Assembly (NCBI RefSeq): GCF_001542915.1
Contig: NZ_LNNH01000017.1
Coordinates: 1,097 to 51,042, forward strand
DNA from: Peribacillus simplex
Lineage (GTDB): Bacteria; Bacillota; Bacilli; Bacillales; DSM-1321
DNA: 49,946 bases
Reading direction: 5' to 3'
This document shows, one piece after another, positions 18,370 through 26,701 of the stretch (positions are counted from its first letter, which is position 1; every line of letters starts with the position of its first letter). The notes beneath the pieces are model-generated. The model was not told the origin of the DNA, ran no database searches, and was given only the letters and a program-made list of their open reading frames with translations. A program made the position numbers and the translations under genes.

Positions 18370-18477
18370 TAGGTTCAGAAAGTCTGAACACTGTTTTTCA
18401 AACGACTTTGCGTGAAAACTATTATAAATCCTCTATTACCCACGTTAGTTTCTGTCCATCGACCGTTTCATTCGTTG

Positions 18478-18775
18478 ACGCGCCTTTCCCGCAGGAGTCG
18501 TTGCTTTCCGTTCCATTACACTTAGATTTAACAGATAGAAAGAACATCTCTGCCCACAGTATCGGGTTTCTACTTAGACCGTTTCATTCCACTTCAGGCA
18601 CTCGCTTTCCGCGGGCGGCCCGTGAGCCAGCCTGCGGGGTCTCACGTTGACACGCATTTCCCGCAGGAGTCTCGTTGCCTTCCGTTGCATTCCACTTTGC
18701 GTGAAAATGAAGATAGCATCTCAAATTCCCCGCAGGAGTGTCGCCCCTCCGTTTCAATCCACTTTGCGTGTGATG
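18478..18775. repeat. Degenerate copies of the structured CCGCGGGC/CCCGCAGG repeat
   Basis: One nearly complete unit (about 18599-18695, with CTCGCTTTCCGCGGGCGG and CATTTCCCGCAGGAGTCTCG) is flanked by partial copies at 18478-18512 and 18725-18772. It matches the core unit of the array at 30105-30955. The stem CCTGCGG...CCCGCAGG is retained. Confidence 0.8.
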
Positions 18776-19204
18776 GAATTCCCATTGTTCTCAGTTAATC
18801 CACATGATTAGCCTGGATAATAATAGTGTAGGCACTTGCGATACTGACATAGGCTCCGAGACTTCACGAGATTCTTCGCTAAATTACCTAACTATTAAAT
18901 CGGTCCCCATGATAATGAAAAGTCCTCATATAAACCTACTAGTTCGAATTGCTAATTCCAAATTTAAGAATACACATTTCAAAATTGGAACGCTATGGTG
19001 TAGTTTTACATGATTTAATTTGATTATTAACAAATACACCGTAGTAAGTTTTGTATTATTAGGGAGGGCTGAAAACAATTATTACCTCTGCGATGTTTCT
19101 GTTTCATATACTCCAGATGATTTATAGATATGTAACATTCCATCGCATTAGTGAATTTGTTAAAAAACTAATTTAAGACAAGAAAGAACTAGGAGATGTA
19201 TTAG
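18776..19204. other. AT-rich intergenic stretch before the broken protease gene
   Basis: No gene, RNA or convincing promoter is visible. Base composition becomes markedly AT-rich relative to yqgU, as in the following island. Confidence 0.5.
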
Positions 19205-19818
19205 TTGAAAAAAATAATTTCATTTATTGCAGTTTTCATCTTAATATTTGCATTTTTTTTACAGCCTCGTGAAACTAAGGCAAAGAATCAAAGCGAAAAA
19301 AATTACTTAGTAGAGTTTAATAAAAAATTGGATACTAAATTAATAGAAAAAGAGGGAGGGGAAATTAAAGGAAAATACAAGCATTTTAAGACTGCAAAAG
19401 CATCATTAACAACTGATGAATTATATAAAATAAAGAAAAATCCAACTGTAAAATTAATTGAAGAAGATGTAACCGTACAATCTACTCCTTTAAATGGAGA
19501 AACATATCTTGAAAATGGATATAGTTGGGGAACAAAAAGAATTAATGCAGATAAAGCTCATGAAAATGGCATTACTGGAAAAGGCATTAAACTTGCCATT
19601 TTAGACACGGGAATTTCAAAGCATTCTGGGCTTCATTTATAGATAGTGAAGAAGATGCTATAGATTTAAACGGTCACGGAACAGCAGTAGCTAGTGTAAT
19701 TGCAACTTCATATGAAAATTCTGGTTACCACGGAGTAGCTCCAGATGTTAAATTGTATGTTGGGAAAGTACTCGATCAAAATGGTAATAAAAGGTTAAGT
19801 TTATTTACTGATAAATAA
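19205..19818 (+). pseudogene. Broken subtilisin-like (S8) serine protease
   Basis: The first frame reads a signal peptide, an I9-type propeptide (ending TVQSTPLN) and the start of an S8 catalytic domain with the Asp motif LAILDTGIS, then stops at 19640. A shifted frame continues with SFIDSEEDAIDLNGHGTA, the His motif HGTAVASVIA and VGKVLDQNG, and ends at 19818. The Asn and Ser catalytic regions are missing. One frameshift or small deletion near 19622 plus 3' truncation therefore inactivates it. AT-rich sequence unlike its neighbours suggests it was acquired. Confidence 0.88.
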
Positions 19819-19836
19819 AATAAAGGGGAATTTACT

Positions 19837-20031
19837 TTGTATTTGTTAATATCAATTATTTTATCTGTTATATTAGGTTATCTATTGCTTATGATGGGAC
19901 CTTTGGTTGGTGGCTTCCTTGCTTTTGGGATAGTTGCTGGCACCTTATTTAGAGGGCTTTATCTTTTAAATGACATACATAAAAGACTACCAAAAGATGC
20001 ACCAAAACCCGAAAAAGCAAAAGAGGCTTAA
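19837..20031 (+). CDS. Small membrane protein, 64 residues
   Basis: Unrecognised. Two hydrophobic segments (LLISIILSVILGYLLL; FLAFGIVAGTLFRGLYLL) precede a Lys/Pro-rich tail ending PKPEKAKEA. The start is TTG at 19837 after AAGGGGA at 19825-19831 with good spacing. It begins 18 bases after the broken protease and has its own terminator, so it could be a surviving partner of that locus or an independent small gene. Confidence 0.55.
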   Translation: MYLLISIILSVILGYLLLMMGPLVGGFLAFGIVAGTLFRGLYLLNDIHKRLPKDAPKPEKAKEA

Positions 20032-20056
20032 GAAAACTATTTGAAAGAGAAAGACC

Positions 20057-20088
20057 GAGGGTAGAGAATTTTCTCTAACCTTTTTTTA
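20057..20088 (+). terminator. Terminator after the 64-residue membrane protein
   Basis: GGTAGAGAA pairs with TTCTCTAACC (one bulge) and is followed by seven T residues. Confidence 0.78.
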
Positions 20089-20089
20089 A

Positions 20090-20925
20090 TTACACAGCAC
20101 ATCTATACGCATTAACTGTTAAGTAGTTAGATTTTTTGCAGGATGAAATAAGCATTTGCTCCACCTGTTATTCAAAGTTCGATGTTTAACAATTTAGAGT
20201 ATTAAAACAATACAGGTAATTGTCAAGATATTTGGTTATAACACCTTGAAAACGCCTAATCCAAGTTTTCAAGCGACTGGTGGAAGTTGTTCACGTTCTG
20301 GATGTGAAAGATACCTTTCTTTATATATTGTTTCTGTCTTTCATTGATAGTTTCGTGTTGTAATCCCTTTATTCTTGCTAACACTTTTTAGTTGGTTGCT
20401 GTCTCTGTGCATAGTAAAGAAGAGGGGATGTATAAACTCACCTATGACTGCATCTACTTCTTCTGCTATTACACGACCAGTCCCACCTTTAGGAGCAATC
20501 ATATTACCATTTCGGTCTTGGACTAGGACAACGGCTATTTTAAAATCAGGTCCTTAATAGTTCGTTTCTTAGGTTCTCGATGAGTTACTTCTCTACCTTT
20601 TAAAGACTCCTTAAAGAAGGTCTCGTCACTTTCAACGATACCTTGTGATTGGTTGAAACTTAACGAACTAAGGGCGTTCAATATCTTATGTTTCTAATAA
20701 AATGCAGTTGATATGTGTATTTTTAAGCGGTTAGCGATTTTCGGAAGAGTAAAGCCCTCCACCATCATTTCCATATACTTCACCCTTTTTTCAGGATAGA
20801 GTGAGCCCGCAAATGGGTTGGTCATATCGTTGAAGGTCTTGTTGCAATCGTTACAAAGATAGGGTTGGCTAGTGTGATATTACCATTACGTTTCACTGAT
20901 GTACTATCCAATGAACACAAGCCAT
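20090..20925 (-). pseudogene. Dead IS1595-family (ISXO2-like) transposase
   Basis: Reading the minus strand and repairing breaks gives a recognisable ISXO2-like protein: a degraded zinc ribbon (CVHW where CPHC is expected; YLCNDCNKTFND), FAGSLYPEKRVKYMEMM, HISTAFY followed by TAG where Trp is usual, GIVESDETFFKESLKGR with catalytic acidic residues, VLVQDRNGN, TGRVIAEEVDAVIG, MHRDSNQ, and the C-terminal FHQSLKTWIRRFQGVITKYL. At least two frameshifts and several stops make it non-functional. The inverted repeats were not identified. Confidence 0.85.
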
Positions 20926-20964
20926 TCCACTATTGTGCATAGCATAAAATAGGAGGTGATAAAA

Positions 20965-21204
20965 ATGGGAAAGAGAATTTTTCCGCTTTTTATAATACTT
21001 ATTGTTTCTGCAATGGCGATAACTTTTTTATTGCGTATGGGACCTTTTGAACAGCCCATCTGGATGCAAGTAGTATTTTTATTTTCCACCTCTACGTTTA
21101 CATATATTGCTTTTAAGAATAAATCTGAAATTTCATTTGTTATTGTAAGCATTTGTGCTATCGTAATGCTATTTTCTTTATCGCTAAGGTTTTTTTGTTT
21201 TTGA
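20965..21204 (+). CDS. Small membrane protein, 79 residues
   Basis: Unrecognised. Three hydrophobic segments are visible (FPLFIILIVSAMAITFLL; MQVVFLFSTSTFTYIAF; SFVIVSICAIVMLFSLSL). ATG 20965 follows a near-perfect AGGAGGTGAT at 20951-20960, and a strong hairpin terminator follows at 21240, so the gene is probably real. It lies downstream of the transposase remnant on the opposite strand, in AT-rich DNA. Confidence 0.65.
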   Translation: MGKRIFPLFIILIVSAMAITFLLRMGPFEQPIWMQVVFLFSTSTFTYIAFKNKSEISFVIVSICAIVMLFSLSLRFFCF

Positions 21205-21239
21205 ATTCATAGGAAGTTCGCTTTACTCAATATGAATTG

Positions 21240-21285
21240 CCCCGTATATGTTAGACACCAAACTAACATGTACGGGGTGTTCTCT
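21240..21285 (+). terminator. Terminator after the 79-residue membrane protein
   Basis: A 15-bp stem with one mismatch (CCCCGTATATGTTAG, CTAACATGTACGGGG) around ACACCAAA is followed by TGTTCTCTT. Confidence 0.8.
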
Positions 21286-21472
21286 TATTACGTAACCCCC
21301 ATCCATTAGGACTATTTGAATAGAAACACTAATGTATTTTAATAACCTTCGTTGAGACTTCCCCCAAACAATATCTATATCGTTTCGATTCTAACCTTAG
21401 TTTTCACGCCGAGGGGAACGGAACAGAGCGGTCTAAGTACAGATACTCCAAACTTTAGGCAATCGGGGAATC
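21286..21472. other. Intergenic stretch without recognisable features
   Basis: I see no gene, RNA or conserved motif here; it closes the accessory island before the conserved yqgW-yqgX segment resumes. Confidence 0.4.
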
Positions 21473-21513
21473 AAAAAAGGTTTCGGAAGGGATATCCTTC
21501 CGAAACCTTTTTT
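21473..21513. terminator. Strong bidirectional terminator
   Basis: AAAAAAGGTTTCGGAAGG pairs perfectly with CCTTCCGAAACCTTTTTT. Its position three bases past yqgW's stop suggests it ends yqgW on the minus strand. Confidence 0.93.
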
Positions 21514-21516
21514 GAT

Positions 21517-21690
21517 TTAATGGGCAACAGGAAAGCCGCTGTTAATGATTGTCATGACAGTGAACCAGCCAAATACGACCGCACTGCCGGCTGCAAATAT
21601 GAATCCTAAGAAGTTTCTCTTTTTTAATGAGGTAAATACAGCAGCCACTCCCAATATAGCCACCAGTCCGAACACGACCATTAATATCAT
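21517..21690 (-). CDS. yqgW: Small membrane protein, YqgW family (DUF2759)
   Basis: A 57-residue protein with two hydrophobic helices around a basic turn (KKRNFLGFIFAAGS), the layout of DUF2759. Start ATG 21690 follows AAAGGGGG. It stands divergent from yqgX as in B. subtilis. Function unknown. Confidence 0.82.
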   Translation of the reverse strand: MILMVVFGLVAILGVAAVFTSLKKRNFLGFIFAAGSAVVFGWFTVMTIINSGFPVAH

Positions 21691-21918
21691 CGTAAAACCC
21701 CCTTTTTTCGTAATGCCAATCCTTAATAATATACCCAGAGGATGAAACAACTACCAAAAATATGTAGAAAAGAATGCATTTGTTAATATTTTAATATTTT
21801 TTCAATTATTTGTCGAGGCTTAAAGGCGAATCTCACCTGGCTAGAAGTGTTTTGGATTACCATGAACGGCATGATTTGGTGTAAGATGGAGGGAGAAAAT
21901 CTTATTGGAGTGATGGAA

Positions 21919-22545
21919 ATGAAATGGACACAAATTCCTCTTGGACCCCTGCAAACGAATTGCTATGTCGTTTCGGATGGAAATGATTGCATCATTTTCG
22001 ATCCGGGTGAAGAGCCGCAGAAAATCATACAATATATACAAACAAAAAAGTTGAAGCCTTTGGCAATTTTATTGACGCATGCTCATTTTGACCATATCGG
22101 TGCTCTTGATGTTATTCGGGATCATTATGAAGTGCCTGCCTATCTTCATGAAAAAGAGGCCAAGTGGCTGCTTGATCCCGCATTGAACGGCTCGTTGAAC
22201 TGGTTCCCAGAAAACCCGATGCGCATGAAGCCGGCTGATCATATTATAACAAATGAGCACGAGCTTGCGATTGGGGGATTCACTTTCGAAGTTTTCGAAA
22301 CCCCCGGACACTCACCCGGCAGTGTTTCCTATTTTGCAAGGGATGAACGGCTGCTCTTTTCAGGAGACGTCTTGTTCCAAGGAAGCATCGGCAGGACTGA
22401 TTTAATAGGCGGGAGCGAAGCGGTCCTGCTAAAAAGCATAGATTCGAAACTGCTGCCGCTTCCTGATGATACGATCGTTTTTCCGGGACATGGGCCAGTC
22501 ACGACCATTTTAGATGAAAAGAATGACAATCCCTTCTTGAGATAA
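21919..22545 (+). CDS. yqgX: Metallo-beta-lactamase-fold hydrolase, YqgX (glyoxalase II-like)
   Basis: A 208-residue zinc hydrolase of the glyoxalase II-like MBL group. Zinc motifs present: THAHFDHIG, the PGHSPGS His, the SGDVLF Asp and the GHGP His. ATG 21919 is chosen because TTGGAG at 21905 gives good spacing and the N-terminus (MKWTQIPLGP) matches the usual family start; upstream in-frame ATGs are unlikely. A terminator follows. Substrate not predicted from sequence. Confidence 0.93.
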   Translation: MKWTQIPLGPLQTNCYVVSDGNDCIIFDPGEEPQKIIQYIQTKKLKPLAILLTHAHFDHIGALDVIRDHYEVPAYLHEKEAKWLLDPALNGSLNWFPENPMRMKPADHIITNEHELAIGGFTFEVFETPGHSPGSVSYFARDERLLFSGDVLFQGSIGRTDLIGGSEAVLLKSIDSKLLPLPDDTIVFPGHGPVTTILDEKNDNPFLR

Positions 22546-22551
22546 CAATCC

Positions 22552-22583
22552 CTCAGGTGCCAGATGGCACCTGTTTTATTTTT
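22552..22583 (+). terminator. Terminator after yqgX
   Basis: CAGGTGCC (22554) pairs with GGCACCTG (22566) around AGAT and is followed by TTTTATTTTT. Confidence 0.92.
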
Positions 22584-22745
22584 CGTTCTTAAATGTGTGA
22601 ATATTGAAAAAGGTCGCTCGCGGAATTATACTGAGTATATTTCAAGGAAAAACGAACACACGGAATTTTGAGCATGACTGTTGAAGAAGCACCCACCGGG
22701 AGGTTCAGTTCCTTAATGATCGCGGTTCAAGGAAGAGGAGGCGTT

Positions 22746-23846
22746 ATGTTGAGACATCACTTGAAGGAAATGATTGAAAGCAGCCCGAAAAAGAGAATTT
22801 CCTATCATGACTACATGGCTGCCGCTTTATATGCCCCCACCATCGGCTACTATGCGAGCCCCAAAAAGAAAATCGGTTCTAGAGGGGATTTCTATACGTC
22901 GGGCAATGTCGGGGACGCATTTGGGAGGTCGCTTGCGAGATGGTTCGTTCATTTGATAAAAGTGTGCGGGATTTCCCCTAAAATCGTCGAAGTCGGTGCG
23001 GGGGACGGGAAGCTTGCTTACGACATCCTTGTCTATATAAAAGAAACCGAGCCGCTGATTTGGGACTCGCTGACGTATGTCCTGGTGGAAACGAGTCCCT
23101 ACCACAAAAAGGCGCAACAAGAACGTATGGGGATGTTCAAACAAGCATTTTTTGCTTCAGGGGCAGAAGAATGGACAAGCATGGATGGAATCGTCTTTTC
23201 AAATGAATTTTTCGATGCATTGCCTGTCCATGTCATTGAAAAGGATGATGGGGCCCTAGTAGAGGTATTCGTCACGATTAAGGATGGCCATTTGCTGGAA
23301 GTGAAGGAACCTTTGTCAAACCCGGACATTCTTTCTTACCTTACAGAACGATCCGTGACATTACATGATAAGCAAAGGTATGAAATTCCGCTAAAGATGG
23401 TTGAGGAGTATGAAAAGATCGCTTCAAACATCGAATCGGGGATCCTTCTTACGATCGATTATGGTTATATTCAAAAGGAATGGATGGAACCTGCACATCA
23501 TCAGGGAAGCCTAAGGGGCTATTATCAGCATGAAATGATTGGAGATGCCCTTATGTATCCAGGTGATATGGATTTGACGACACATATCCATTTTGACACA
23601 TTAATGGATAGGGGAGAAAGAAATGGTTTAGGAACCTGCAAACTTTATCAGCAGCATGAATTCCTGCTTAAAACGGGAATTCTTCAGGAATTGAAGGAAC
23701 ACCAAGAAACGGATCCATTCTCAAAAACGGCAAAACGTAATCGTGCGATTCGGGGGTTAATCGTTCCAGGAGGGTTCAGTGAGCATTTCAGGGTGCTGGT
23801 TCAAACGAAGAATCTAGCTGTAACAGCAAAGGTTTTTCCTGAATGA
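22746..23846 (+). CDS. SAM-dependent methyltransferase, MidA/NDUFAF7-like (DUF185)
   Basis: A 366-residue class I methyltransferase of the COG1565/DUF185 group. The N-terminal ISYHDYMAAALYAPTIGYY and RGDFYTSGNVGDAFGR, the SAM motif I IVEVGAGDGKLA and the acidic FSNEFFDALPVHV loop are all typical. ATG 22746 follows AGGAAGAGGAGGC; upstream in-frame starts lack ribosome binding sites. The mitochondrial relatives methylate an arginine of complex I; the bacterial substrate is unknown. Confidence 0.9.
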   Translation: MLRHHLKEMIESSPKKRISYHDYMAAALYAPTIGYYASPKKKIGSRGDFYTSGNVGDAFGRSLARWFVHLIKVCGISPKIVEVGAGDGKLAYDILVYIKETEPLIWDSLTYVLVETSPYHKKAQQERMGMFKQAFFASGAEEWTSMDGIVFSNEFFDALPVHVIEKDDGALVEVFVTIKDGHLLEVKEPLSNPDILSYLTERSVTLHDKQRYEIPLKMVEEYEKIASNIESGILLTIDYGYIQKEWMEPAHHQGSLRGYYQHEMIGDALMYPGDMDLTTHIHFDTLMDRGERNGLGTCKLYQQHEFLLKTGILQELKEHQETDPFSKTAKRNRAIRGLIVPGGFSEHFRVLVQTKNLAVTAKVFPE

Positions 23847-23857
23847 TGACATGTGAA

Positions 23858-23883
23858 AACCCATGAACCAAAATTCATGGGTT
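23858..23883. terminator. Weak hairpin between convergent genes
   Basis: AACCCATGAA pairs with TTCATGGGTT around CCAAAA. It lies between the methyltransferase and yqgY stops; T tracts are weak, so terminator function is plausible but not strong. Confidence 0.6.
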
Positions 23884-23905
23884 ATGTATCATGCTTATTT
23901 CGTTC

Positions 23906-24148
23906 TTAATGGGCGGCACCAGGAGTCATCATAAATACGCTCCAGTACGAAAACCCTGCAAAGAAAATGGTAAGATAGGCGCCAAAAACATAAATATACA
24001 TGCGCTCAGATAATTTCAAATAACTTAAAAGAACAAAAAAGATAGTTTGTGCGAAGAAAAGTAAAGACGTTTGATGCATATGGCCCAGATAAAAGAAAAT
24101 AGCCATAATTCCTGTCCAAAAACCACATACCCTGAACATGCGTTCCAT
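23906..24148 (-). CDS. yqgY: Membrane protein, YqgY family (DUF2626)
   Basis: An 80-residue protein with about three membrane helices and the invariant-looking start MERMFRVCGFWTGIMA, typical of DUF2626 (YqgY). ATG 24148 follows AAAGGAGGGATT. Its position before mgsR (yqgZ) follows B. subtilis order, with one extra regulator gene between. Function unknown. Confidence 0.85.
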   Translation of the reverse strand: MERMFRVCGFWTGIMAIFFYLGHMHQTSLLFFAQTIFFVLLSYLKLSERMYIYVFGAYLTIFFAGFSYWSVFMMTPGAAH

Positions 24149-24232
24149 CCGAATCCCTCCTTTTTCTAGTCTTCTACATTCCAAATAATTATAAATGAAA
24201 TTGTAAGGTAATGTAAAGGATGCCTTTTGTTT

Positions 24233-24934
24233 CTATGTGAGAACCGAAGCTTGATAAGAGCACGTGGAACAATCAGACATCATATTTTCCAGTTCCACAA
24301 TATGGACATTTGTAAACAAGGCTTCGAACATTCCTTTTAAGAAGGAGTTGTGCATGGAGCAGATGATACTTGGCTCTACGGCGGTAACTTCCTTGAACGG
24401 ACAATTGAAGATACGGAAGTGTATGTTATTTTCTTCTTCGCTTGCTTGAATTTCAGGCGAGAACCCCGCAATGGCAGCGGCATTTTTAAGCATGCCGACT
24501 TTTTCCGCAAAAGAAAGGCTGTCGACCGAGTTTAAGCTCATGGCTAGTTGCTGGTTGACCAATTCCTCGCCGAACACCTTTCCCGTATCATATAGCGCCT
24601 GTTTGCCTTGCTCCCCTAATGTCATCATCGTCTGGATGGCAATCCTTGAAAGCAGCTGATAGTCCCTATAGGGAAAATGCAGCTGAATGACTTTATCAGA
24701 CAAGCGATAAAGCCTGCTTGGACGTCCGCCTTTCCCGGTTTTACGGGCTTCGGATGTCAGCATGTCAATATCTTCGAGTTTTGATAAATGCAGACGGGCG
24801 ACATTTGGATGGATGCTGAATGAATCGGCAATTTGCTGTACCGTCACATCCCCATGATTGTTCACAATATATTGATATATATAATACCGAGTGGGATCTG
24901 CTAACACGTTCGTGATTTTTAACGTATGCTCCAT
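24233..24934 (-). CDS. Winged-HTH regulator with C-terminal four-cysteine cluster
   Basis: A 233-residue ArsR/DeoR-type regulator. Residues 1-80 form a winged helix-turn-helix with a wing ending GKGGRPSRLYRLS. The C-terminal part carries four cysteines arranged C-X13-C-X29-C-X2-C (from NCPFKE, IICSMH and SDCSTC), plus His in CSMH. This layout resembles SufR-type Fe-S or metal-sensing regulators, so I infer a redox or metal sensor. It is divergent from mgsR, and palindromes lie in the shared region. This gene is not at this place in B. subtilis. Confidence 0.8.
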   Translation of the reverse strand: MEHTLKITNVLADPTRYYIYQYIVNNHGDVTVQQIADSFSIHPNVARLHLSKLEDIDMLTSEARKTGKGGRPSRLYRLSDKVIQLHFPYRDYQLLSRIAIQTMMTLGEQGKQALYDTGKVFGEELVNQQLAMSLNSVDSLSFAEKVGMLKNAAAIAGFSPEIQASEEENNIHFRIFNCPFKEVTAVEPSIICSMHNSFLKGMFEALFTNVHIVELENMMSDCSTCSYQASVLT

Positions 24935-25069
24935 TTTATCCTCCTGATTACCATAGTTTTACTTGTTTATTATAATACAGGCAGAAAAAAATGGAATAAC
25001 AGAACTGGCAATCTCGCTTCAGATACAAAAAGTTCACATTTCCCCCGTTTTTTATCAAGCTAATTAATA

Positions 25070-25097
25070 TACAATTATTGTACAAATGTTATACAAT
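25070..25097. promoter_or_regulatory. Overlapping palindromes in the regulator-mgsR gap
   Basis: TACAATTATTGTA (25070-25082) is a perfect 13-bp inverted repeat, and ATTGTA (25077-25082) pairs again with TACAAT (25092-25097) to make a 21-bp near-palindrome. The shared TACAAT/ATTGTA half-sites occur three times between two divergent starts, the expected form of an autoregulatory operator. Which protein binds is unknown. Confidence 0.55.
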
Positions 25098-25145
25098 GAT
25101 TCTGTAGATTAGTTATATATAAATTGTGGATGAGGGGTTGTGAAT

Positions 25146-25526
25146 ATGGAACGATTGACTTTCTTTTCGTATCCAAGCTGTACATCATGCCGAAAAACAA
25201 AAAAATGGTTAAAGGCCAATCATATTTCTTTCGAAGAGCGCCATTTATTCAGAGAAACGCCAACGGAAGCAGAATTAAAACGGATTCTGGCATTGACGAC
25301 CGAGGGACTTGACGAACTACTGGCAACAAGAAGTGAAGCATATAAAGGCTTACATGTTAATATTGACGAAATGATGCTATTTGATGTAATCCAATTACTT
25401 ACAAAAGAGCCAAGGCTATTGAGAAGGCCCATCCTCATCGATGGTGAAAAATTAGTGATCGGCCACAATGAAGATGCATTGAAAAATTTGGTTTCCAAAA
25501 AGCAGGATTTGAAAATGAGCATGTAA
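25146..25526 (+). CDS. mgsR: Spx-family stress regulator MgsR
   Basis: A 126-residue ArsC/Spx-fold protein that contacts RNA polymerase alpha subunit. The redox switch CTSC (Cys12, Cys15) and the long conserved helix KTKKWLKANHISFEERHLFRE are present, and the sequence closely follows B. subtilis MgsR, which activates part of the SigB stress response. ATG 25146 follows GAGGGG with proper spacing. I saw no clear SigB promoter pair upstream. Confidence 0.9.
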   Translation: MERLTFFSYPSCTSCRKTKKWLKANHISFEERHLFRETPTEAELKRILALTTEGLDELLATRSEAYKGLHVNIDEMMLFDVIQLLTKEPRLLRRPILIDGEKLVIGHNEDALKNLVSKKQDLKMSM

Positions 25527-25630
25527 AAATCATTCTCGGAAATTTTTCGGGAATTTTTTTATTTGTAAGGAGGAAATTGTCGGTCGTTGTCGAATTTTAA
25601 AATCAAGAAAAATAGGAGGTGAAGATTGAT

Positions 25631-26701
25631 TTGATATCGATAGAAAAAACGGCAGAAAAAATCCTGACTCGTGCCATTCGGTTATCGGCGACTGACATCC
25701 ATATTTTTTTTCGCAGGGAGGGGCCGCTCATCCAATTCAGGATAGACAATAAGCTCGTACCGCAAGAAACAATATCATTCTTTGAAGCTGAAAGGCTTAT
25801 AGCCCACTTGAAGTTCCTTGCCGCAATGGATATAGGCGAAAAAAGGAGGCCGCAAAGTGGCGCCATCACCATGAATTTAGCTGACCAAGTGGTAGGACTT
25901 CGCCTCTCCACACTCCCCACTGCCTATCTCGAAAGTCTGGTCATCCGCTTGATACCCCAACAGAATATCCTTCCGCTAGAACAATTATCCTTATTCCCGA
26001 ATACCGCCCAAAAATTGATCGCGCTCCTGAAGCACTCCCATGGCATGCTCATTTTTACCGGCCCCACCGGCAGCGGGAAAACGACTACCCTATATTCCCT
26101 GCTTCATCATGCACGTGTGATGCTCAATCGAAATATCATTACACTTGAAGATCCGATTGAAAATGTGTCCGAAAAGGTGCTGCAAGTCCAAATCAATGAA
26201 AAGGCGGGCATTACCTATTCCGTCGGCCTAAAAGCTGTGCTTAGGCATGACCCGGACGTGATCATGGTGGGGGAAATCAGGGATTCGGAAACGGCGAAAA
26301 TCGCGGTGCGTGCCGCATTGACCGGACATTTGATCCTGACGACGATGCATACAAGGGATGCACAAGGGGCCATCTCCAGGCTGCTTGAATTTGGTGCAAG
26401 CCTGCTTGAAATAGAACAAAGCTTGGTTGGCGTGACAGCTCAGCGTCTGGTTGAACTTCGCTGCCTTTCGTGTAACGGGGATTGTCCATCTGCTTGCGAA
26501 CGGACGGATAGGACGAAAAGGGCGAGTGTGTATGAATTGCTTTATGGGAAAAGCTTGGCCGACCTTTTCCAAACGATTAAGGATGAAAAGGGCGGCGCGT
26601 CTGTCAGCTATCGTAGATTAAAGGATGAAATTGGTAAAGCGGTTGCCATGGGTTTTGTCGGTACACAAGAATACGATCGGCTGGTATATCGTGATGACTA
26701 A
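25631..26701 (+). CDS. comGA: Competence traffic ATPase ComGA
   Basis: PilB/GspE-type ATPase that powers the transformation pseudopilus. Walker A GPTGSGKTTTLYS, the Asp box, Walker B MVGEIRDSETA and the His box are visible in the 356-residue protein. The start is TTG 25631 behind AGGAGGTGA (spacing 8); GTG 25619 overlaps that site. B. subtilis ComGA begins with the same SIEK... segment. First gene of the comG operon. I did not find a convincing ComK box (AAAA-N5-TTTT pairs) upstream, though this region is A/T rich. Confidence 0.94.
   Translation: MISIEKTAEKILTRAIRLSATDIHIFFRREGPLIQFRIDNKLVPQETISFFEAERLIAHLKFLAAMDIGEKRRPQSGAITMNLADQVVGLRLSTLPTAYLESLVIRLIPQQNILPLEQLSLFPNTAQKLIALLKHSHGMLIFTGPTGSGKTTTLYSLLHHARVMLNRNIITLEDPIENVSEKVLQVQINEKAGITYSVGLKAVLRHDPDVIMVGEIRDSETAKIAVRAALTGHLILTTMHTRDAQGAISRLLEFGASLLEIEQSLVGVTAQRLVELRCLSCNGDCPSACERTDRTKRASVYELLYGKSLADLFQTIKDEKGGASVSYRRLKDEIGKAVAMGFVGTQEYDRLVYRDD

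Noticed and set aside
21352..21609. 85-residue plus-strand frame across the 21473-21513 terminator
   Set aside because: It reads through a strong bidirectional terminator, has no ribosome binding site and opposes the yqgW gene.
24264..24659. Plus-strand frames opposite the cysteine-cluster regulator
   Set aside because: Shadows of the minus-strand gene; no ribosome binding sites.
25526..25630. ComK box (AAAA-N5-TTTT pair) before comGA
   Set aside because: Only loose A and T runs such as AAAAATCATTCT are present; spacing does not match two phased AT-boxes.
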